A stretch of DNA of 64,000 bases from Opisthocomus hoazin (taxonomy: Eukaryota; Chordata; Aves; Opisthocomiformes; Opisthocomidae): contig NC_134417.1 of NCBI RefSeq assembly GCF_030867145.1, positions 6,425,577 to 6,489,576 of the forward strand, in the 5' to 3' direction. Positions within the stretch are counted from its first letter, which is position 1. Each line of letters starts with the position of its first letter. Positions 59,548 to 64,000 of the stretch are shown here, in pieces. The notes beneath the pieces are model-generated. The model did not search any database. It saw nothing but the letters and a program-made list of their open reading frames with translations, and was not told the origin of the DNA. Position numbers and translations under genes: made by a program.

Positions 59548-59760
59548 GCACTGCCAGTGGCACACGAGACGTTGAGGCCTGTGGGCAGCACCCAAGCCAT
59601 TGAGTCCTGCCAACAGCACACCAGACGTTGCGACCTGCCAGCGGCTGAGGAGCCACCGAGTTCTGCCAGCGGAAGCCAAGTCTGCGATGCCCACCAGCAG
59701 CACCCATCAAGTCCTGCCAGCAGCAGACGAGACATCAAGTCCCAGCAGGAGCTGACAGGA
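59548..59760. repeat. Degenerate ~27-bp minisatellite upstream of the RING ORF
   Basis: About eight imperfect units share the pattern CTGCCAGCRGCAC..., followed by a GACGTTGAG- or CATCAAGTC-like end. Unit starts are recognisable near 59550, 59577, 59605, 59632, 59661, 59688, 59713 and 59741. Because units are mostly near 27 bp, a minus-strand frame stays open as a Leu/Trp/Cys-rich 134-codon string; this is not taken as a gene. Confidence 0.65.
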
Positions 59761-59797
59761 CGGCGTGTCCCAGCAGCAGGACTGCAGGCATCCAGGC

Positions 59798-60358
59798 ATG
59801 AGCTGGCAACGCCAGGAGCTGCCAGGAGCTCCCCGTGGTGGGGACACCTGCCCCGTCTGCTCGGGTCCCCTTGATCACCCCGCTAGCGTGGACCCGTGCA
59901 GGCATGTATTCTGCCATGCCTGCATCCAGCGCCGGGTGGCCACCGCCGTCGCTGCCTCCTGCCCGCTCTGCCGGCAGCCCATCATGGCCATCCGCCGCCT
60001 GCGGGTAGAGGATGACCATGCTCGGGTGGCCCGCCGTCACCACGGCCGCTTCCGTCGCTGCACGTGGCCGTGGCTGTGGTGGCAGGAGCAGCAGCGGGGC
60101 TCCAGATGTCCCCGACGCCGGAGATTCGTCTCTGAGCCTGGGGAGCGCAGACCCCCCATGCCCCGCCAGCATGGCCAGAGCCTGTCCGGGCAGTGGGACA
60201 ACGAGCACAGATGGCTCTACATCCTGATGGCGATCCGCCAAGACCCGTCATGGCTGCGGAGGCTCCGGGAGGCAGAGCTGGGCTCAGGGGACCACGCGCG
60301 CCGCCTGCCCTTGCTCTGCTTTCGAGCGGGGCAGCGGGGCCCCCCAGGGCCCCTCTGA
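59798..60358 (+). CDS. RING-finger protein, TOPORS-like, single exon (unassigned)
   Basis: Intronless ORF of 186 aa; the function is not known. It starts MSWQRQELPGAPRGGDT. The first ATG after an in-frame stop (59753) is at 59798; longer versions would need a GTG start. Residues 18-58 form a textbook C3HC4 RING: C18-x2-C21, C34-x-H36, C39-x2-C42, C55-x2-C58, with Pro after C18 and C55. Such domains recruit E2 enzymes, so E3 ubiquitin (or SUMO) ligase activity is inferred. The segment after the RING (CPLCRQPIMAI, then RVEDD) recalls TOPORS, whose RING is likewise followed by an RxEDD segment. The rest is Arg/Trp-rich, then DNEHRWLYILMAIRQDPSW, with no recognised domain. TGA is followed directly by AATAAA. 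The single exon and very short 3' UTR suggest a retrocopy or a lineage-specific gene. The frame is intact and GC-rich. Confidence 0.7.
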   Translation: MSWQRQELPGAPRGGDTCPVCSGPLDHPASVDPCRHVFCHACIQRRVATAVAASCPLCRQPIMAIRRLRVEDDHARVARRHHGRFRRCTWPWLWWQEQQRGSRCPRRRRFVSEPGERRPPMPRQHGQSLSGQWDNEHRWLYILMAIRQDPSWLRRLREAELGSGDHARRLPLLCFRAGQRGPPGPL

Positions 60359-60364
60359 AATAAA
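60359..60364 (+). terminator. Poly(A) signal immediately after the RING ORF stop
   Basis: AATAAA begins at the base after the TGA stop codon. It supports the ORF being a real transcript end, although hexamers also occur by chance. Confidence 0.5.
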
Positions 60365-61510
60365 ACCATGGGGGATGCTGAGAGGGGCCACGCCTGGTTT
60401 CTTCCATGCCGGTTTGCTGTCCCTGTGGGGATGCACCCCTGGAAGGGGAAGGGGAAGGGAGAGAGGGAGAGGGAGAGAGGCAAGGCAAGAGGCTGAGCTG
60501 GAGGTCTGGGAGAAGCCCCTCCTCTCCTCTCCTCTCCTCTCCTCTCCTCTCCTCTCCTCTCCTCTCCTCTCCTCTCCTCTCCTCTCCTCTCCTCTCCTCT
60601 CCTCTCCTCTCCTCTCCTCTCCTCTCCTCTCCTCTCCCAGTCCCGCTCTGCCCTGTGCTGCGGGGGGCTGCAGGCCCGCGGGGAGGCTCCGGGCTGGGGG
60701 AGGCAGCCCTGGCACAGCTGAGCGGAGGCCCCAGGCCACACTGGGCGTCGAGGTGGCCCTTTCTGTCCTTGCCCAGCACTGCAGGGGAGCAGGAGGCAGG
60801 ACATTGGCGGGTGGCTTTCTGGTACCTGGAGGAAGACCCAGCCCTCGCAGGGCTCTCACAAACTCCCCCCCTCCCGGCACAGTGCAACCCGCTCTGGCAC
60901 TGCGGCTGTATTGCAGGGTGGCATCGGCTCGTGCCCCCACCAGAGCCGGCCCTCAGCCCGCGCTGGGGCTGGGGAGGGATGAAGAGGCTGAATCTGCGAT
61001 GGAGCCTCACTGGGCGACCGGTGTTTAAAGGCTTTGATCTGCTGCTTCTTGATTTTATTCCAGCCCCTCGACTGAATTTCTCACGTGTAACCGAGCCCCA
61101 CTAATCCATCCCGGCCAGGCGCTGTGACCAGCATCGACAGAGAACGCGGCCATTCTCCGCTGGCCTTTGGAGCGGGACGGGGCTCGGAGCCAAGCCGCTG
61201 AGCCGCTGTTTCCAGGGCCAGCACCGGGATGCTGAGAGGAGCTGTGCCTGGTACCTTCCGCGCTGGGTTGCTGGCCCCTGCAGGGATGTGCACCCGGCCC
61301 TGCCCGGGGAAGGGCTGGTGGCCTCAGTGCCTCCGCCACCTTCCTCCCAGCCGGTGCTGGCCTCTGTCTCTGCTGGGAAGAGGTAGTGCTTCAACAAAGT
61401 TCCTTGGAAAGAGACATCCTTGATGGGAACTCCCTGGGGAAACAGCTCAAACAATGTGTTTGGGGCATGGGGGGAAGACGCAGGAGGGACCCCCTTCCCC
61501 TAGCACACAG
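60365..61510 (+). repeat. GC-rich interval with a diverged direct duplication
   Basis: A segment at about 60366-60450, just after the RING ORF, recurs at about 61222-61315. The shared landmarks are GGGATGCTGAGAGG, GCCTGGT, CTTCC, GGTTTGCTG/GGGTTGCTGG, GGGATG and GCACCC. The similarity is perhaps three quarters of bases by eye. It may extend upstream into the end of the RING ORF (GCTTTCGAGCGGGGC against CCTTTGGAGCGGGAC). No intact second RING ORF is present. Otherwise the interval has no recognised gene. Confidence 0.6.
60440..60640 (+). repeat. Adjacent polypurine and (CCTCT)n polypyrimidine tracts
   Basis: 60440-60480 is a G/A-only tract of GGAAGG and GAGAGG units. After a 36-bp spacer, 60517-60636 is an uninterrupted array of about 23 CCTCT pentamers. 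The array keeps frames open on both strands, producing Ser/Pro/Leu or Arg/Gly/Glu repeats that are not proteins. Plus-strand GAGAGG can pair with CCTCTC across the spacer, and the array is a mirror-type polypurine/polypyrimidine sequence able to form triplex DNA. Confidence 0.95.
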
Positions 61511-62109
61511 GGTATGTGTCCTCCCTTGCCAGGTCATTTCCCCCCCAGGAGGGACGCGTCTTCCCCGCTCCGCAGCGTAGTTCCTCCTCCAACCTCCGGC
61601 ACCCGCAGCAGCAGCAGCCATGCCAGGGCAGCACCGTGATGGTGGTGCATAGGACTGAGCCCGGCAGGAGAGGGGACTCTCACAGAGCCGTGGTCACCTT
61701 TGGGAGACACCCAGCGCAAGGGGCTGATCCCCACGGTGCTGAAGCTACTGAAGGTGAAGGGCTCTGGAGCAGAGGCTCGCGCCGAGGGACCCTTTCTCCA
61801 GTGGCAAAACTGCAGCGGCGAGGTGGCAAAAAGCGCGGAGAGAGAGAGGAGACCCCAGCCCTCCTGGGGAAGGAGGAAGTGGAGAGGTTGAGGAGCATTC
61901 GGGAGTGTGAGAGGGAGATCGACTGCTGGAGCCGCTCCCTGCCCTCCCTGAGGCAGAGGCAGCAGGAGGCGGCTCCACGAAAAGCAGAGAACCCCCTACC
62001 CTCTTGCCACCGAGCAGAAAGAGGGGGCCTAAGAGATGGGGGGGAATGGAAACGAGTCCCTGCTCAGGGCGGGAAGCGAATCTCCCCCCGGCCTCCCTCA
62101 CCACCGTCA
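61511..62109 (+). other. Unassigned open sequence fused in frame to the CR1 RT
   Basis: About 200 codons open in frame with the downstream CR1 ORF. The first ATG in the frame is at 61639 ([11 protein letters not shown]). The translation is Arg/Glu/Pro-rich (for example [20 protein letters not shown]) and is not CR1 ORF2 as I know it. It may be GC-rich non-coding DNA that happens to be open, an unfamiliar CR1 ORF1/5' segment, or flanking sequence of the RING locus. Confidence 0.4.
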
Positions 62110-63845
62110 CCGGGTGTCCTGGTGACGGAGGATGCGGAGAAGGCAGAGCTACTGAATGCCTTCTTTGCTTCAGTCTTCAGTGCTAAGACTGGCCCTCAGG
62201 AATCTCAGGCCCCGGAGGTAAGAGAAGAAGCCTACAAAGAGGACGACTTTCCCTTGGTCGAGGAGGACTGTGTGAGGGATCGCTTAAGCGATCTGGACGC
62301 CCACAAATCCATGGGCCCCGATGGAATGCACCCACGAGTGCTGAGGGAGCTGGCGGATGTCATTGCTGAGCCACTCTCCATCATCTTTGAGAGGTCCTGG
62401 AGGACAGGAGAGGTGCCCGAGGACTGGAGAAAGGCCAATGTCACTCCAATCTTCAAAAAGGGCAAGAAGGAGGACCCAGGGAACTACAGGCCGGTCAGCC
62501 TCACCTCCATCCTAGGAAAGGTGATGGAGCAGCTTATCCTGGAGGCCGTCATGAAGCAAGTGGAAGAAAAGAAGGTTATCAGGAGTAGTCAGCATGGATT
62601 CACCAAGGGGAAATCATGCCTGATCAATCTGATAGCTTTCTACGATGACATGACTGGCTGGGTAGACGAAGGGAGAGCCATGGATGTTATCTACCTTGAC
62701 TTCAGCAAGGCTTTCGACACAGTCTCCCATGATATCCTCCTAGGGAAGCTGAGGAAGTGTGGGCTGGATGAGTGGTCGGTGAAGTGGATAGAGAACTGGC
62801 TGAATGGCAGAACTCAGAGGGTTGTCATCAGCGGCACTGAGTCTAGTTGGAGGCTGGTGACAAGTGGTGTCCCCCAGGGGTCAGTCCTGGGCCCAGCCTT
62901 GTTCAACTTCTTCATCAATGACCTGGATGAAGAGCCAGAGTGTACCCTCAGCAAGTTTGCTGACGACACCAAACTGGGAGGTGTGGTAGATACACCAGAA
63001 GGCTGTGCTGCCATTCAGTGTGACCTGGATAGGCTGGAAAGCTGGGCAGAGAGGAACCTGATGAGGTTCAACAAGGGCAAATGCAGGGTCCTGCACCTGG
63101 GGAGGAACAACCTCATGCACCAGTACAGGCTTGGGGTGGACCTGCTGGAGAGCAGCTCTGCGGAGAGGGACCTGGGAGTGCTGGTGGACGACAGGTTGAC
63201 CATGAGCCAGCAGTGTGCCCTGGCTGCCAAGAAAGCCAATGGGATCCTAGGGGTGCATCAAGAAGAGTGTGGCCAGCAGAACAAGGGAGGTTCTCCTTCC
63301 CCTCTACACTGCCCTGGTGAGGCCTCATCTGGAGTACTGTGTCCAGTTCTGGGCTCCCCAGTTCAAGAAAGATGAAGAGCTACTGGAGAGAGTCCAGCGG
63401 AGGGCTACAAGGATGGTGAGGGGACTGGAGCATCTCCCCTACAAGGAGAGGCTGAGGGAACTGGGCTTGTTCAGCCTGAAGAAGAGAAGGCTGCGAGGGG
63501 ACCTTATAATTGCCTACAAAAATATCTGAAGGGTGGCTGTCAGGAGGATGGGGCCAAGCTCTTTTCAGTGGTGCCCAGTGACAGGACAAGGGGCAATGGG
63601 CACAAACTGAGGCACAGGAAGTTCCGTCTGAACATGAGGAAGAACTTCTTCCCTCTGAGGGTGACGGAGCACTGGAACAGGCTGCCCAGGGATGTTGTGG
63701 AGTCTCGTTCTCTGGAGATATTCAAGACCCGCCTGGACAAGATCCTGTGCAGCCTACTGTAGGTGACCCTGCTTTGGCAGGGGTGTTGGACTAGATGACC
63801 CACAGAGGTCCCTTCCAACCCCTACTATTATGTGATTCTGTGATT
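62110..63845 (+). mobile_element. CR1 LINE, reverse transcriptase to 3' end
   Basis: Homology begins at [20 protein letters not shown] and runs through [79 protein letters not shown] and [10 protein letters not shown], so the RT core with FADD is complete. A one-base insertion near 63255 shifts the frame, and ORF2 resumes in the next frame to [19 protein letters not shown]. The 3' UTR ends near 63845 with ggtgttggactagatgacc and tgtgattctgtgattc. The esterase and endonuclease parts are absent. The open frame continues upstream to 61516 through unrelated sequence. It is the best preserved CR1 in the window, closely similar to the one at 11247-12388. Confidence 0.95.
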
Positions 63846-64000
63846 CACCTGCCCAGTTGCCCTTAAGCAACAGATATGGGGCTCTGGAATGTGAGGGACC
63901 AGCCACAGAGGAAGTGGTGAAGGTGAAGCTCCATCCGGGGGGTTGCCCAGGACGAGTCAGACAGCCCCACGTATTACGACTGCCTTGGCTAAGAAAAAAA
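63846..64000 (+). other. Right edge of window
   Basis: Sequence after the CR1 3' end; it closes with an A-rich run. No feature was recognised. Confidence 0.4.

Larger units (their letters stand above)
58050..59797. other. Intergenic region between THAP4 and the RING ORF
   Basis: The region contains a short CR1 3' fragment (about 58985-59150, minus) and a degenerate minisatellite (about 59548-59760). The remaining 900 bp before the CR1 shows no exon or RNA gene that I can recognise. In mammals BOK follows THAP4, so these insertions sit between conserved neighbours. Confidence 0.5.

Noticed and set aside
59334-59738. 134-codon Leu/Trp/Cys-rich minus-strand frame
   Set aside because: It follows the degenerate 27-bp minisatellite and has no recognised domain.
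59765-59797. N-terminal extension of the RING ORF from position 59765
   Set aside because: The codon there is GTG, not ATG, so the eukaryotic start is placed at the ATG at 59798.
59982-61104. Frames of up to 342 codons across the CCTCT array
   Set aside because: Low-complexity Ser/Leu/Pro or Arg/Gly/Glu repeats caused by the pentamer. The minus-strand ones also run antisense to the RING ORF.

Overview
The window is nuclear DNA from a bird. The repeats are almost all CR1 LINEs with the avian-type 3' end. Spliced exons carry GT/AG junctions, the promoters are GC-rich CpG islands, and the gene order ING5 - DTYMK - ATG4B - THAP4 matches the block known on human 2q37.3. The species cannot be fixed from the sequence. 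All identifications rest on recognising translated exons and joining them by phase; no database search was possible.

Layout. (1) 584-4899, minus strand: first five coding exons of ING5; the PHD-finger end lies beyond the left edge. (2) 4900-5183: short divergent CpG-island promoter shared with DTYMK, with a TISU/YY1-type element over the ING5 start codon. (3) 5184-12673, plus strand: complete five-exon DTYMK (212 aa), with a 54-bp minisatellite in intron 1, an old CR1 in intron 3 and a younger CR1 in intron 4. (4) 12674-16602: region between two convergent genes, no coding signal. (5) 16603-36488, minus strand: complete 13-exon ATG4B (393 aa), low in recognisable repeats. (6) 36489-37273: second divergent CpG-island promoter, with repeated GCCATnTTG/GTACGG elements. 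(7) 37274-57833, plus strand: complete six-exon THAP4 (575 aa; THAP DNA-binding domain plus C-terminal nitrobindin domain). A well-supported candidate alternative first exon at 42771-42795 would make a nitrobindin-only protein of 172 aa. (8) 58050-64000: repeat-rich tail after THAP4. It holds an intronless 186-aa ORF with a perfect C3HC4 RING finger resembling TOPORS (59798-60358), a degenerate minisatellite, a purine/pyrimidine tract with about 23 CCTCT units, a diverged direct duplication and a CR1 reverse-transcriptase segment open for hundreds of codons.

The four conserved genes are housekeeping genes: a chromatin reader (ING5), a dTTP-synthesis kinase (DTYMK), an autophagy protease (ATG4B) and a THAP/heme protein (THAP4). 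They sit as two head-to-head pairs with DTYMK and ATG4B tail to tail. They share promoters, but no common pathway is implied. The most novel items are the unassigned RING ORF, the predicted nitrobindin-only transcript with its ZNF143/THAP11-type motif, two long intronic hairpins and the patterned ATG4B/THAP4 promoter.
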